A stretch of 64,000 bases of DNA. It comes from Flavobacterium sediminis. Lineage in GTDB: Bacteria > Bacteroidota > Bacteroidia > Flavobacteriales > Flavobacteriaceae. Where the stretch lies: positions 806,001 to 870,000 of the forward strand of contig NZ_CP029463.1 of the NCBI RefSeq assembly GCF_003148385.1, read 5' to 3'. Each line of letters begins with the position of its first letter. The stretch's first letter is position 1. The notes beneath the pieces were generated by a model, which ran no database searches, had not been told where the DNA came from, and saw only the letters and a program-made list of their open reading frames with translations. A program made the translations under genes and the position numbers. Positions 17,989 to 29,308 of this stretch are shown piece by piece.

Positions 17989-19392
17989 TTAATTTACTAA
18001 GATGTAATATTGCCAAGGTTCTAATTTCAACCCTTCTTCTTTTTTGAATTCAAAAGGTTTTCCTGCGTTGTAATCTTTATATTTCTGATCTAATTCAAAA
18101 GTAACATTTTGCTCTTCTGCTGACAAATTCGCTATAAAAACCACTTTCTTTCCTTCTTTTTCTCTTTCAAAAACCAGAATCGAATTATCGTTTGACGTTA
18201 GTATTCTTTTATAAGAGGCTTTATGTTCTCCTCCGCTTAAAGCCGGATTTTCTGCTTTCAATTTCCCCAGCTTTTCATAAACCTTCATCATTTTTCCTTC
18301 AACATGAGGAATGGTATCTTTTTCGAAAAATTTCAAACGTTTCTTTAAATCGTATTCCTGTCCGTTATAGATTAAAGGCATGCCCGGCATAACATAGCTC
18401 AAAGCAGCAAAAGCTTCAACCGCATCACCCATTCGTTCAAATTCAGTTCCATTCCAGGAATTCTCATCGTGATTCGACGTAAAATTCATGTAAATATCGT
18501 CTTTATCTAACAATGTGTCGATCTTTGTCATGTAAGCATCAAAATCTTTAACTGTCTTTTTACCTTGTGCAATATCATTAAAAATATGGTGCACATCCCA
18601 ACCGTATTGCATATTGAAAGCCTGTTTCATTAATTCCGGTTTTTCGGCTTCGGCCAACATAAAAACTGGTTTTTCTTTGCGAAGTTGAGCTGTAGCTTCA
18701 TTCCAGAAATCAGTTGGTACTTCTCCTGCTACATCACATCGAAAACCATCGATATCAAAATTGGTAATCCAATATTTCATATCTGCAATCATAGCTTTCC
18801 GCAATTCCGGATTATCATAGTTTAATTCGGCAACATCAGTCCAATCAAAAGGAGCAATCATATTTCCTTTTTCATCATGTGTATAAAAATCGTTGTGCTC
18901 CGTTACCCAAGGATGATCCCAAGCGGTATGATTGGCTACCCAATCCAAAATAACATATATCCCATTTTGATGTGCTGTTTCTACCAATTGATGCAGATCG
19001 TCAGCCGAACCAAACTCTTTATTGATACTTCTGTAGTCTTTAATAGAATAATAACTCCCTAAATATTTTTTTCGTTCAATAGTATCCGTAATATCTTCGA
19101 CTGACAACTCACCTTTTGCTTTGCGTTTTTTTACTCCGATCTCATGGATTGGCATCAGCCAAAGGATTTTTACGCCTAATTCTTTTACTTTCGGAATATC
19201 TTTGGTAAACTCGTTAAACGTTCCTTCCGGTGAATATTGACGAATATTAGCTTCATAAATCACTGCATTATCTGCTGTTGTTTCGTTTATAGCTTCTAAT
19301 TTCGGTTCTTCAGATTGGATTTCTGCTGGTTTTTCTTTTTTACAACTCATTAAAATCAGAATTGCAAAAACGGATAGAATTATTTTCTTCAT
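17989..19392 (-). CDS. GH13 alpha-amylase family lipoprotein
   Basis: A 467-residue glycoside hydrolase of family 13 acting on alpha-1,4-glucans. The N-terminus is a lipoprotein signal with the lipobox ILMSC and Cys17. The four GH13 regions are present: DWVANHT (150-156), GFRCD with nucleophile Asp220, LAEAEKP with acid/base Glu248, and FTSNHDEN with Asp309. The C-terminal beta domain is short. It is the last gene of the minus-strand maltodextrin operon, 89 bases after the SusA-like gene and in front of a terminator. It probably trims oligosaccharides in the periplasm or at a membrane; exact substrate and side of the membrane cannot be read from the sequence. Confidence 0.88.
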   Translation of the reverse strand: MKKIILSVFAILILMSCKKEKPAEIQSEEPKLEAINETTADNAVIYEANIRQYSPEGTFNEFTKDIPKVKELGVKILWLMPIHEIGVKKRKAKGELSVEDITDTIERKKYLGSYYSIKDYRSINKEFGSADDLHQLVETAHQNGIYVILDWVANHTAWDHPWVTEHNDFYTHDEKGNMIAPFDWTDVAELNYDNPELRKAMIADMKYWITNFDIDGFRCDVAGEVPTDFWNEATAQLRKEKPVFMLAEAEKPELMKQAFNMQYGWDVHHIFNDIAQGKKTVKDFDAYMTKIDTLLDKDDIYMNFTSNHDENSWNGTEFERMGDAVEAFAALSYVMPGMPLIYNGQEYDLKKRLKFFEKDTIPHVEGKMMKVYEKLGKLKAENPALSGGEHKASYKRILTSNDNSILVFEREKEGKKVVFIANLSAEEQNVTFELDQKYKDYNAGKPFEFKKEEGLKLEPWQYYILVN

Positions 19393-19416
19393 GTGCTTTG
19401 ATTATTGTAAAATATA

Positions 19417-19473
19417 CTTTATGAGATTTAGCTACGCTGAACTTACGTTTCTCGCTAACGCTCGAAATGACAA
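19417..19473 (-). repeat. Dispersed intergenic repeat, copy 1
   Basis: On the minus strand it starts TTGTCATTTCGAGCG and ends AATCTCATAAAG. The copy at 21336-21369 has the same two ends. Elements with these ends are recalled as common between genes in Flavobacterium. This copy fills the gap between the two GH13 genes and holds no reading frame of its own. Confidence 0.5.
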
Positions 19474-19481
19474 GGTATCAT

Positions 19482-21317
19482 TTATTTTAATTCTAAAATC
19501 ATGGCTGTTTTCCCTGAAATAGAAAGTTCTTTTTCCAGCGAAATCTTACTTCCTGAGATCACTTCATCCGCCGAAGTAAAATCCTTTAATCGCTCTTCAA
19601 ATCGAGACAATGACAGCGTTTGATTTTCTAAATTGTTATTCAAGATCACCATTACGGTTTCATCATCCGTATAACGGAAATACACATACACATTATTTTC
19701 CGGAATGTAATGCATTAACTTCCCGTTGTGAATAGCCTTTGATGTTTTACGCCAGTTCAACACTTTTTTGGTAAAATCAAAAAAATGCTTCTGCTCTGCC
19801 GTTCTTCCCGAATTGGTAAATGCATTATTGGAATCGCTTTCCCAGCCGCCCGGAAAATCCTGACGAATATCAGCATCGCCTTTTCCTTTATCGCCAGCCA
19901 TTGCTATTTCGGTTCCATAGTATAATTGCGGAATCCCACGCATAGTTGCTAATACTGTCATTCCTAACTGATACTTTTTAAAATCCTTTTGGTAATTTTG
20001 ATTGAAACGACCTGTATCGTGGTTTTCCAAAAAGATCAATAAATTATTCGGATTGGCATATAAAAAGTCATTGGTAAAATTATCGTAGAATTTAATCATT
20101 CCATCATTCCAACCTGCGTTATTTTCATTAAAAACGTTTCCAAAAGCATCGTGCAATGTAAAATCCATTACACTTGGCAAATACGAATTATAGCTTTGGA
20201 TCTTAGCAATGGGACTGTCTTTTTGCCAATACGACATTTGTGCCTGGTCATGCATCCACACTTCCCCCACGATATTAAAATACGGATATTCATCAGTGAT
20301 AGCTTTTGTCCATTTAGCAATTCCTTCCTTATCATTGTATGAATATGTATCGACACGGAATCCGTCTAAATCAGCATATTCTATCCACCAAATAGCATTT
20401 TGAATCAAATAATTCAGCACTAAAGGATTGGATTGGTTCAAATCAGGCATACTTGGCACAAACCATCCGTCCATGCAATATTTAGCATCACGCTGAGAAG
20501 CATTGGAATCAAATTGCGTAGTCATGCGATAATTACTTTGGGCATAACCCGGAAACTGATGAAACCAATCGTATGTTGGCATATCTTTAAACATCCAATG
20601 TTCTGCCCCCCAGTGATTCGTTACATAATCCAGGATTAATTTCATGTCGCGCTTGTGCATTTCAGCCGCTAAACGTTTGTAATCTTCATTGGTCCCGTAA
20701 CGCACATCAATCTGATACACATCCGATTGCCCGTAAGTATGATATGAATAGCCCTTATCGTTGTCTTCGCAAAGCGGTGTTGACCAAATTGCTGTTGCCC
20801 CTAATTCTTGCACATAATCCAGATGATCGATAATTCCCTGAATATCGCCACCATGTCTTCCACCCGGCAAACTTCTGTTTCCTTTTTCCTGTAACTTTTT
20901 TACAGAATCGTTATCCGGATTTCCATTTGCAAATCTATCCGGCATTAACAAATAAATCACATCAGACGAATCAAAACTTTTGCGCAAAGCAGAATTAGGT
21001 CTTCTCTTTTTAATTTCGAAATCCTTAACAAACGATTTTCTTCCGTTCCTGAATGTAAAATGTAAGATGCGACTTGAAACATCTTTAGTATTGATAGTCA
21101 CGAATACATAGTTCGGATTTTCTGTTTTAACTACATTTGTAATCACCACATTATCAGAAACCGATACTTGGTTTTGCGCTATATTTTTCCCGTAGAAAAG
21201 AATTTGAACCTGATTGTAATTCATCCCTTCGTACCAAAACGGTGGCTCCATTTTTTCGATCTGAGCTGAAATGGAAATAGTGAACAACACTAATATTAAG
21301 TATAGTAGTTTTTTCAT
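19482..21317 (-). CDS. susA: SusA-like neopullulanase / cyclomaltodextrinase (GH13)
   Basis: A 611-residue GH13 enzyme with signal peptide ending ISISAQ, so periplasmic. Residues about 20-105 form the N-terminal beta domain typical of cyclomaltodextrinases (PPFWYEGMNYNQVQILFYG). The catalytic barrel shows DYVTNHWG (230-237), GFRVD with nucleophile Asp323, GEVW with acid/base Glu352, and FLENHD with Asp434. A C-terminal beta domain follows. It resembles SusA, which degrades imported maltodextrins. It sits between GH97 and the lipoprotein amylase; the gaps on both sides carry copies of one repeat. Confidence 0.88.
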   Translation of the reverse strand: MKKLLYLILVLFTISISAQIEKMEPPFWYEGMNYNQVQILFYGKNIAQNQVSVSDNVVITNVVKTENPNYVFVTINTKDVSSRILHFTFRNGRKSFVKDFEIKKRRPNSALRKSFDSSDVIYLLMPDRFANGNPDNDSVKKLQEKGNRSLPGGRHGGDIQGIIDHLDYVQELGATAIWSTPLCEDNDKGYSYHTYGQSDVYQIDVRYGTNEDYKRLAAEMHKRDMKLILDYVTNHWGAEHWMFKDMPTYDWFHQFPGYAQSNYRMTTQFDSNASQRDAKYCMDGWFVPSMPDLNQSNPLVLNYLIQNAIWWIEYADLDGFRVDTYSYNDKEGIAKWTKAITDEYPYFNIVGEVWMHDQAQMSYWQKDSPIAKIQSYNSYLPSVMDFTLHDAFGNVFNENNAGWNDGMIKFYDNFTNDFLYANPNNLLIFLENHDTGRFNQNYQKDFKKYQLGMTVLATMRGIPQLYYGTEIAMAGDKGKGDADIRQDFPGGWESDSNNAFTNSGRTAEQKHFFDFTKKVLNWRKTSKAIHNGKLMHYIPENNVYVYFRYTDDETVMVILNNNLENQTLSLSRFEERLKDFTSADEVISGSKISLEKELSISGKTAMILELK

Positions 21318-21335
21318 AAGTCAATAAATAATCTT

Positions 21336-21380
21336 CTTTATGAGATTCCTCCTTAGGTCGAAATGACAATAAGGAGGAAT
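21336..21380 (-). repeat. Dispersed intergenic repeat, copy 2, forming an 11-bp hairpin
   Basis: It shares TGTCATTTCGA and ATCTCATAAAG with copy 1. In the sense RNA ATTCCTCCTTA pairs perfectly with TAAGGAGGAAT around a 14-base loop. It lies in the gap between the GH97 and SusA-like genes, with no T run behind it, so it is more likely an RNA-processing or stability element than a terminator. Confidence 0.55.
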
Positions 21381-21385
21381 TTTAA

Positions 21386-23500
<2,115 letters not shown>

Positions 23501-25804
23501 TTATATATTTAATAGGGCTTTAGCTTCAAAGGATTCTCCATTCAGTTGAATAGCGATATTTTGGTCTCCGTCCACAAAAATTTCAGTTCCAGACTGGCTT
23601 ACCTGAACTTTAAAGATACGATTTCTAAAATTAACTTTAAAAGAATACGATTGCCATTCCGCTGGGATCTTAGGATCAAAAGAAAGTGTTCCATTCTTCA
23701 CACGCATTCCACCGAAACCTTCAACGATACTCATCCAGGTTCCTGCCATAGACGTAATATGCAATCCTTCATGAACTTCTTTATTGTAATCATCTAAATC
23801 TAAACGAGAGGTTCTCAGATAAAATGTATAGGCTTGTTCCATTCTATCCAAAACCGCTGCCTGAATAGAGTGTACACAAGGCGAAAGTGAACTTTCATGT
23901 ACTGTAAACGGTTCGTAAAAATCAAAATGTTTTTTCAATTCCTCTCTGGTAAAATGATCTTCAAAGAAATAGAACCCTTGCAATGTGTCCGCTTGTTTGA
24001 TGTAAGGCGAACGCAAAATCCTGTCCCAAGACCATTTTTGATTAATTGGTCGTTGCGCTTTGTCTAAATTAGCTACAGACACCAATTCTTTATCTAAGAA
24101 ACCATCTTGTTGTAAAAACACACCATGTTCTTCCGAATAAGGGAAATACATATTGTCGGCAACTTTTTTCCATTCAGAAATTTCCGCTTGTGACAGTTTA
24201 GCTTTATTCATAATTCGGGTATAATCAGAACCGAATTTTTGAGCTACATTTTCAATCTGCTGTACTGTATAATCAATACACCATTTGGCAATATAATTAG
24301 TATACCAGTTATTATTCACGTTATTTTCGTATTCATTCGGACCGGTTACACCCAAAATTACATACTTATTTTTATGCGTTGAAAATGTGGCTCTTTGATG
24401 CCAAAAACGCGCAATTCCGATTAACACTTCCAAACCTTTCTCCGGAATATACGACTCATCTTCCGTATAGCGTGTGTAATTGAAGATAGCAAAAGCTATG
24501 GCGCCATTTCTATGAATTTCTTCGAATGTAATTTCCCATTCGTTATGACATTCTTCACCATTCATCGTTACCATAGGATACAAAGCCGCTCCATTAGAAA
24601 ATCCTAATTTTTCGGCATTTTCAATGGCTTTTTCCAACTGATTGTATCGATAGGCTAATAAATTTCTGGCTACGTTCTGATCTTTGGTTGCCATGTAAAA
24701 CGGAATACAATAGGCTTCTGTATCCCAATAAGTTGAACCGCCATATTTTTCACCGGTAAATCCTTTGGGACCAATATTCAAACGCGAATCTTTCCCTGAA
24801 TAGGTCTGGTTCAAATGAAAAATATTGAAACGAATTCCCTGCTGGGCTTTCACATCTCCTTCTATGGTGATATCGCTCATTTGCCAAATCCTATCCCAAT
24901 CTTCAATTTGATTTGATAAAAGTGTTTCAAAACCTAATTGATTCGCTCTATCAATAGCATTTTGAGCTGCTTCGAATAAATTTTCAACTGCGTGATTCAT
25001 TGAGGTTACATAGCCTCCGAACTTCTGCAAAACTACCGTTTGGTCTTGCCCTACAGAAACACTGTAACTCAACTGTACTTTTGATTCTTCCTGAGTAACT
25101 GCAGCAGGTTGCAAATTTAGATTTTCACCATCAAGAAAAACCTGATTATCCATAAAAGTAACTACTTCAAAATTAGTTTTTAAAGTATGTGACTGGATAA
25201 ACCCTGCATTTTTATATTGCTTTATAGCATCAACTTTCCAGAATTTTTCTTCCCAGTTAGTATCTTTATTTTCAATTCCTGAATCTACATACGGTTTCCA
25301 AGTTACATTAACCGACTTGTTCAATGGCCTAATTTGGTAACGAATAGCTCCGACTTCATTCCATTCTAAAGACAAGAAACGCAAAACATTAACCTGAATT
25401 TCTACGTCGTTTGGTAAAACTGCCTGAAAAGAACGTTTGTACCAACCTTCTTTCATATTCAATTCGCGACGGAAATTGGCAACTGATTTACAAGTTTTCA
25501 AATCCAAATTTTCTCCGTCAATTTCTATTTGAATTCCAATCCAATTGGGTGCGTTTAGGACTTTGGCAAAATATTCGGGATAACCGTTCTTCCACCAACC
25601 CACTTTAGTTTTATCAGGATAATATACTCCGGCAATATAACTTCCTTGAAAAGTACTTCCTGAATAATCTTCTTCAAAATTAGCACGTTGTCCCATTGCT
25701 CCGTTTCCTAAACTGAATAAACTTTCTGAGGAACGTACATGAGCCGGCTCAAATCCTTCTTCTATAACCGACCAATTATCCGGTACTATATAATCTTGAT
25801 TCAT
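23501..25804 (-). CDS. GH65 maltose phosphorylase
   Basis: A 767-residue cytosolic GH65 enzyme with no signal peptide. The N-terminal domain begins with SLFSLGNGAMGQRANFEEDY and YIAGVYYPDKTKVGWWKNGY; the catalytic (alpha/alpha)6 domain contains GAALYPMVTMNGEECHNEWE and GVTGPNEYENNVNNNWYTNY, where the Glu near residue 489 is the expected general acid. The C-terminal domain ends in short beta strands. Phosphorolysis of maltose gives glucose and beta-glucose-1-phosphate; the next gene upstream encodes beta-phosphoglucomutase, which makes maltose the likely substrate rather than trehalose or kojibiose. Confidence 0.9.
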   Translation of the reverse strand: MNQDYIVPDNWSVIEEGFEPAHVRSSESLFSLGNGAMGQRANFEEDYSGSTFQGSYIAGVYYPDKTKVGWWKNGYPEYFAKVLNAPNWIGIQIEIDGENLDLKTCKSVANFRRELNMKEGWYKRSFQAVLPNDVEIQVNVLRFLSLEWNEVGAIRYQIRPLNKSVNVTWKPYVDSGIENKDTNWEEKFWKVDAIKQYKNAGFIQSHTLKTNFEVVTFMDNQVFLDGENLNLQPAAVTQEESKVQLSYSVSVGQDQTVVLQKFGGYVTSMNHAVENLFEAAQNAIDRANQLGFETLLSNQIEDWDRIWQMSDITIEGDVKAQQGIRFNIFHLNQTYSGKDSRLNIGPKGFTGEKYGGSTYWDTEAYCIPFYMATKDQNVARNLLAYRYNQLEKAIENAEKLGFSNGAALYPMVTMNGEECHNEWEITFEEIHRNGAIAFAIFNYTRYTEDESYIPEKGLEVLIGIARFWHQRATFSTHKNKYVILGVTGPNEYENNVNNNWYTNYIAKWCIDYTVQQIENVAQKFGSDYTRIMNKAKLSQAEISEWKKVADNMYFPYSEEHGVFLQQDGFLDKELVSVANLDKAQRPINQKWSWDRILRSPYIKQADTLQGFYFFEDHFTREELKKHFDFYEPFTVHESSLSPCVHSIQAAVLDRMEQAYTFYLRTSRLDLDDYNKEVHEGLHITSMAGTWMSIVEGFGGMRVKNGTLSFDPKIPAEWQSYSFKVNFRNRIFKVQVSQSGTEIFVDGDQNIAIQLNGESFEAKALLNI

Positions 25805-25833
25805 ATTATTAGTATGCTTTTAGAACAAAAGCA

Positions 25834-26490
25834 TTATTTTTTAATTAGTTCTTTTAAAAAATCTTCACTTATTTGTGTAAAGTTCTGAAAGCAAAATTGT
25901 GCTTCGTTCAAAACGTTTACTTCTCCAATTCCTATGCTGGTCATTTGTGCAACATTAGCGGCTTGAATTCCGGCAACCGAATCTTCAAACACAATGCAAT
26001 CTGTTGCAACCGCATTAACTTTTTTAGCTCCTTGTAAAAACACTTCCGGATCCGGCTTAGCATTGGTTACATCATTTCCGTCTACAATAGCATCAAAATA
26101 GTGTAGCAAATTGGTCTTTTCTAAAATGGGTTTAGCATTTTTACTTGCCGATCCTAATACAATATTTTGATGATTTTGTTTTAAAAATTCCAATACGTTA
26201 ACCACTCCTTTCAGTACTTCTGTTTCATTCATTTTTTCAATGAATGCTAAATACTCTTCATTTTTTTGTACCAGCCAAAGTTCTTTCTGTTCCTGATTTG
26301 CCTGAACATTTCCCCATTCCAGTATCAATTCCAGTGAACGCACTCTACTAACTCCTTTTAGTTGCTCGTTATCTTCATGTGTAAACTGAATTCCAATACT
26401 TTGGGCTAAGTTTTGCCAAGCTATAAAATGGTATTTAGCAGTATCAACTATAACTCCGTCCAGATCAAATATGAATGTTTTCTGTTTCAT
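25834..26490 (-). CDS. pgmB: Beta-phosphoglucomutase
   Basis: A 218-residue HAD-superfamily mutase that converts beta-glucose-1-phosphate to glucose-6-phosphate. Motif I is FDLDGVIVDTA with nucleophile Asp9 and acid/base Asp11; the cap has LKGVSRVRSLELIL with the typical substrate loop; motif II is LGSASKNAK, and motif IV is CIVFEDSVAGIQAA. The gene starts 1 base after the transporter stop and is 29 bases from the maltose phosphorylase, its partner in the phosphorolytic pathway. Confidence 0.92.
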   Translation of the reverse strand: MKQKTFIFDLDGVIVDTAKYHFIAWQNLAQSIGIQFTHEDNEQLKGVSRVRSLELILEWGNVQANQEQKELWLVQKNEEYLAFIEKMNETEVLKGVVNVLEFLKQNHQNIVLGSASKNAKPILEKTNLLHYFDAIVDGNDVTNAKPDPEVFLQGAKKVNAVATDCIVFEDSVAGIQAANVAQMTSIGIGEVNVLNEAQFCFQNFTQISEDFLKELIKK

Positions 26491-26491
26491 T

Positions 26492-27841
26492 TTAAACGCC
26501 TTTAATATCTTTAACTTTCAACACTAAAACTGCTGCTATCAAAAAACTCACACCACTCATAACAATAGCAAAAATTGCATGATCGTGGTAAACATATTTA
26601 ACTAACGGCCCTCCGATCAAAGCATTAATAATTTGGGGAATAACAATGAAAAAATTAAAAATCCCCATGTAAACCCCCATTTTTTTAGGTTTAATCGATC
26701 CTGCTAAAATTGCATAAGGCATAGCCAGGATACTAGCCCAAGCTATTCCTACTAAAATCATTGAAAAAACAAGTGATTCTTTATTAGGCATAAAATACAT
26801 AGATATCAACCCTATACCTCCTAAAGCAAGTGATACTGCATGAGTCTTTTTTCTACCTATTGCTTTAGCTATAAGCGGAAGTGCAAAAGCAATAACTGCT
26901 GAAACTGCATTATAAACACCGAATATAATTCCTACCCAGTCTCCTGCATTTTGAAAATCAGCACTTTTTGTATCTTCAGGTGCTAATCCATAAATGTGTT
27001 GGGCAATAGCCGGTGTGGAAAAGACCCACATTCCGAATAGCCCGAACCAAGAAAAGAATTGCACCCAACTTAGTTGGCGCATTGTCTCCGGCATTTTAGC
27101 AAAATCAGAAAAAATATCAGAAAGTTTAGCTTCTTTCACATCTTCATCCAGTGCATTTTGATGTTCTTTTTCATCTTGAAATTGCATCAATTCTTCCGGT
27201 GAATACTCCTTAGTTGTAAGGATTGTTATTAAAATCGTTCCAACTAAAACCACCGCACCGATAATAAAAGAGTAAATCAAGTTTAAAGGCACTGCTGATG
27301 ATTCTGTCGATTGATTGCTAACATCAAACCAATTGTGCAAAACATAAGGCAACCAAGAACCGATTACGGCACCTATTCCAATCAATGCTGTTTGTACACT
27401 AAACCCTAAGGTGTGCTGGTCCGATCTAAGATTATCGCCAACTAATGCCCTAAAAGGTTCCATGGCAATATTGAATGAAGCATCCATTATCATCAACATT
27501 CCTGCTCCTACCCATAAGGCTGGCATAAATGCAATAAAAATTTCAGCTTGCGGCATTAACACAAGTCCTATTGAAGCTAACAACGCTCCTGTCAAAAAAT
27601 AAGGTTTTCTTCGTCCGAACTTCGACCAAGTATTGTCACTATAGTGACCAATCACAGGCTGAACAATTAACCCCATCAAAGGAGCAATGATCCAAAACCA
27701 TGATAACTCATGGACATCGGCACCAAAAATCTGAAGTATTCTGCTGGCATTTGCATTTTGCAAAGCAAACCCCATCTGAATTCCTAAGAAACCGAAACTC
27801 ATGTTCCAAATTTCCCAGAAACTTAACTTACGCTTTTCCAT
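26492..27841 (-). CDS. MFS sugar transporter, probable maltose/maltodextrin symporter
   Basis: A 449-residue membrane protein with about 12 spans, of the GPH/SLC45-like sugar:cation symporter type. Visible features are FWEIWNMSFGFLGIQMGFAL at the start, GLIVQPVIGHYSDNTWSKFGRRKPY after TM2 (read in two parts), and a second-half repeat with AFALPLIAKAIGRKKTHAVS. It heads an operon with maltose phosphorylase and amylases, so maltose or short maltodextrins are the likely cargo. The 199-base leader holds a candidate promoter and a hairpin. Confidence 0.85.
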   Translation of the reverse strand: MEKRKLSFWEIWNMSFGFLGIQMGFALQNANASRILQIFGADVHELSWFWIIAPLMGLIVQPVIGHYSDNTWSKFGRRKPYFLTGALLASIGLVLMPQAEIFIAFMPALWVGAGMLMIMDASFNIAMEPFRALVGDNLRSDQHTLGFSVQTALIGIGAVIGSWLPYVLHNWFDVSNQSTESSAVPLNLIYSFIIGAVVLVGTILITILTTKEYSPEELMQFQDEKEHQNALDEDVKEAKLSDIFSDFAKMPETMRQLSWVQFFSWFGLFGMWVFSTPAIAQHIYGLAPEDTKSADFQNAGDWVGIIFGVYNAVSAVIAFALPLIAKAIGRKKTHAVSLALGGIGLISMYFMPNKESLVFSMILVGIAWASILAMPYAILAGSIKPKKMGVYMGIFNFFIVIPQIINALIGGPLVKYVYHDHAIFAIVMSGVSFLIAAVLVLKVKDIKGV

Positions 27842-27869
27842 TATCGTAAATAATTTATCGGTTCAATAC

Positions 27870-27892
27870 GATAAGCGCATTAAATGCTTATC
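27870..27892 (-). promoter_or_regulatory. Palindrome in the transporter leader (operator or hairpin)
   Basis: GATAAGC and GCTTATC form a perfect inverted repeat with a 9-base spacer, 29 bases before the transporter start. It differs from the AAAACGTTTT operators near susC, so it may be an RNA hairpin or a site for another regulator. Confidence 0.35.
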
Positions 27893-27935
27893 AAAACTTA
27901 AAAATGTAGAAGTGAAATATAAGCTTTGATATCAC

Positions 27936-27943
27936 AAATTTAT
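27936..27943 (-). promoter_or_regulatory. Candidate promoter (-7 box) of the maltodextrin operon
   Basis: Minus strand TAAATTTG, a match to TAnnTTTG, about 95 bases before the transporter start. The -33 region is weak, as could be expected for an activator-dependent promoter. Confidence 0.4.
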
Positions 27944-28040
27944 TTTTTTAGCCTATTGCTAAACTATTTTCAAGAGAAAAATTTCGGCTACACAAAACAA
28001 AAAATAACATAATATATTGAAAAACTGATAATTACAAAAA

Positions 28041-29084
28041 CTATTTCGTTTTCGTAGAATCACGTAAAATCAAATTAGTCTCAATAACTTCCGTTTTGTA
28101 TTGCTCTATAATTTCTTCTTCATAATCATATTCTTCTTCATTTTCCAACCTTTCAATCAACATCTGAGCTGCTTTTCTCCCCATCTTAATACCATTCTGA
28201 CTGACCGTTGTAATTGTTGGTGTTGAATACTTAGAAATAATACCATCCGTAAATGCGATAACTTCTAAGTCCTCCGGAACATTAATATCTAAACTTTTAG
28301 CTATCTTAATAGCTACCACAGCAAATAATTCATTTACTGCAAAAATCGCATCTACTTCCTCATTATTTAACAAGTAATGTATTTTTGTATTGCAACTATC
28401 TATATCTTCAATCTTAATAATATACTTATCTTCCACTTCAATACCGTGAGTCTCCAAGGCTTTAATATAGCCGTCCGTTCTCAATTTACCGACACTTACA
28501 TAATCTACAGTTGTAATTAATGCTATTTTTTTAGCACCACCTTCAATTAAAAAAGAAACAGCATCAAAAGCAGCCGAAAAGTCATCGATGATCACTTTGT
28601 CTGTAAAAATTTCATTCGTTACCCTATCGAACATCACTACCGGCATTCCCTGATTCATTACTTCCATTATATGATGGTAATCTGACTTTTGTTGGGTCTC
28701 TTTGGAAAGAGACATAATAAAACCATCAGTACTGCCATTTGCCAACATCTCTAAGTTAATCACTTCTTTATCAAAAGATTCATTTGACATACAGATGATA
28801 ACATTGTAGCCTTGTTCATTAGCAACCTGTTCAATCCCTGTAATTACAGTTGCAAAAAAATGGTGAACTATTTCAGGGATTACGACCCCAATTGTTTTCG
28901 TTTTTTTATTTTTTAAGCTTAACGCAATATTATTAGGCTTATAATTATACAATTTTGCAAAAGCCTGAACTTTCAGGCGAGTATCTTCACTTATTTCGGG
29001 GCTATTTCTTAACGATTTTGAAACTGTTGATACTGAAACATCTAATTCTTTAGCTATTTGTTTTAAGGTAACTTTTCGTCTCAT
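28041..29084 (-). CDS. LacI-family transcriptional regulator of the maltodextrin locus
   Basis: A 347-residue LacI/GalR-type regulator. Residues 1-50 are the DNA-binding headpiece (VTLKQIAKELDVSVSTVSKS with the hinge helix NNIALSLKNKK); the rest is a periplasmic-binding-protein-like sugar sensor with KKTKTIGVVIPEIVHHFFAT and a C-terminal DLEVIAFTDGIISKYSTPTI. It sits between the amylase operon and the divergent susC operon, with palindromic LacI-type sites in the shared upstream region, so it probably controls both and itself in response to a maltodextrin-derived sugar. Whether it activates or represses is not visible. Confidence 0.9.
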   Translation of the reverse strand: MRRKVTLKQIAKELDVSVSTVSKSLRNSPEISEDTRLKVQAFAKLYNYKPNNIALSLKNKKTKTIGVVIPEIVHHFFATVITGIEQVANEQGYNVIICMSNESFDKEVINLEMLANGSTDGFIMSLSKETQQKSDYHHIMEVMNQGMPVVMFDRVTNEIFTDKVIIDDFSAAFDAVSFLIEGGAKKIALITTVDYVSVGKLRTDGYIKALETHGIEVEDKYIIKIEDIDSCNTKIHYLLNNEEVDAIFAVNELFAVVAIKIAKSLDINVPEDLEVIAFTDGIISKYSTPTITTVSQNGIKMGRKAAQMLIERLENEEEYDYEEEIIEQYKTEVIETNLILRDSTKTK

Positions 29085-29113
29085 GGTATTTTTAACAAGT
29101 AATAATTTTTGAA

Positions 29114-29144
29114 TAAATGTAATCTATATTTTTCACTATCACAA
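29114..29144 (-). promoter_or_regulatory. Candidate promoter of the lacI-type gene
   Basis: Minus strand: TTG (29144-29142), 20 bases, TACATTTA (29121-29114), one base off the -7 consensus, 30 bases before the start codon. Confidence 0.45.
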
Positions 29145-29186
29145 TTTTACACGCAAAAATCGAGCTTTTCATTAAAGTTTTCAACA

Positions 29187-29200
29187 CGAAAACGTTTTCG
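29187..29200. promoter_or_regulatory. Operator 1: perfect 14-bp palindrome
   Basis: CGAAAACGTTTTCG, a perfect palindrome with the central CG of LacI/GalR-family operators. It lies in the divergent region between the regulator and susC, centred 40 bp from operator 2. Confidence 0.7.
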
Positions 29201-29223
29201 CAAGGTTGTTAATCGAATTTCAT

Positions 29224-29253
29224 TTTGGAAAACGTTTTTTTTACATAATTTTA
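29224..29253 (+). promoter_or_regulatory. Candidate susC promoter
   Basis: TTTG (29224-29227), 18 bases, TAATTTTA (29246-29253), one base off the -7 consensus, giving a leader of about 50 bases to susC. Operator 2 lies inside the spacer. Confidence 0.45.
29229..29238. promoter_or_regulatory. Operator 2: AAAACGTTTT
   Basis: The same palindromic core as operator 1. It lies in the 18-base spacer between the candidate susC -33 and -7 boxes, where a bound protein would block RNA polymerase. Confidence 0.6.
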
Positions 29254-29308
29254 ACATTAGAAGTGAATATAAGCGAATAAAAACAATCGTTTAACCTAAT
29301 ATTTTTGT

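Noticed and set aside
29300..29307. TATTTTTG box one base before the susC ATG as its promoter
   Set aside because: It matches the -7 consensus, but transcription would start inside the coding sequence; the site at 29224-29253 with a spacer operator is a better candidate.
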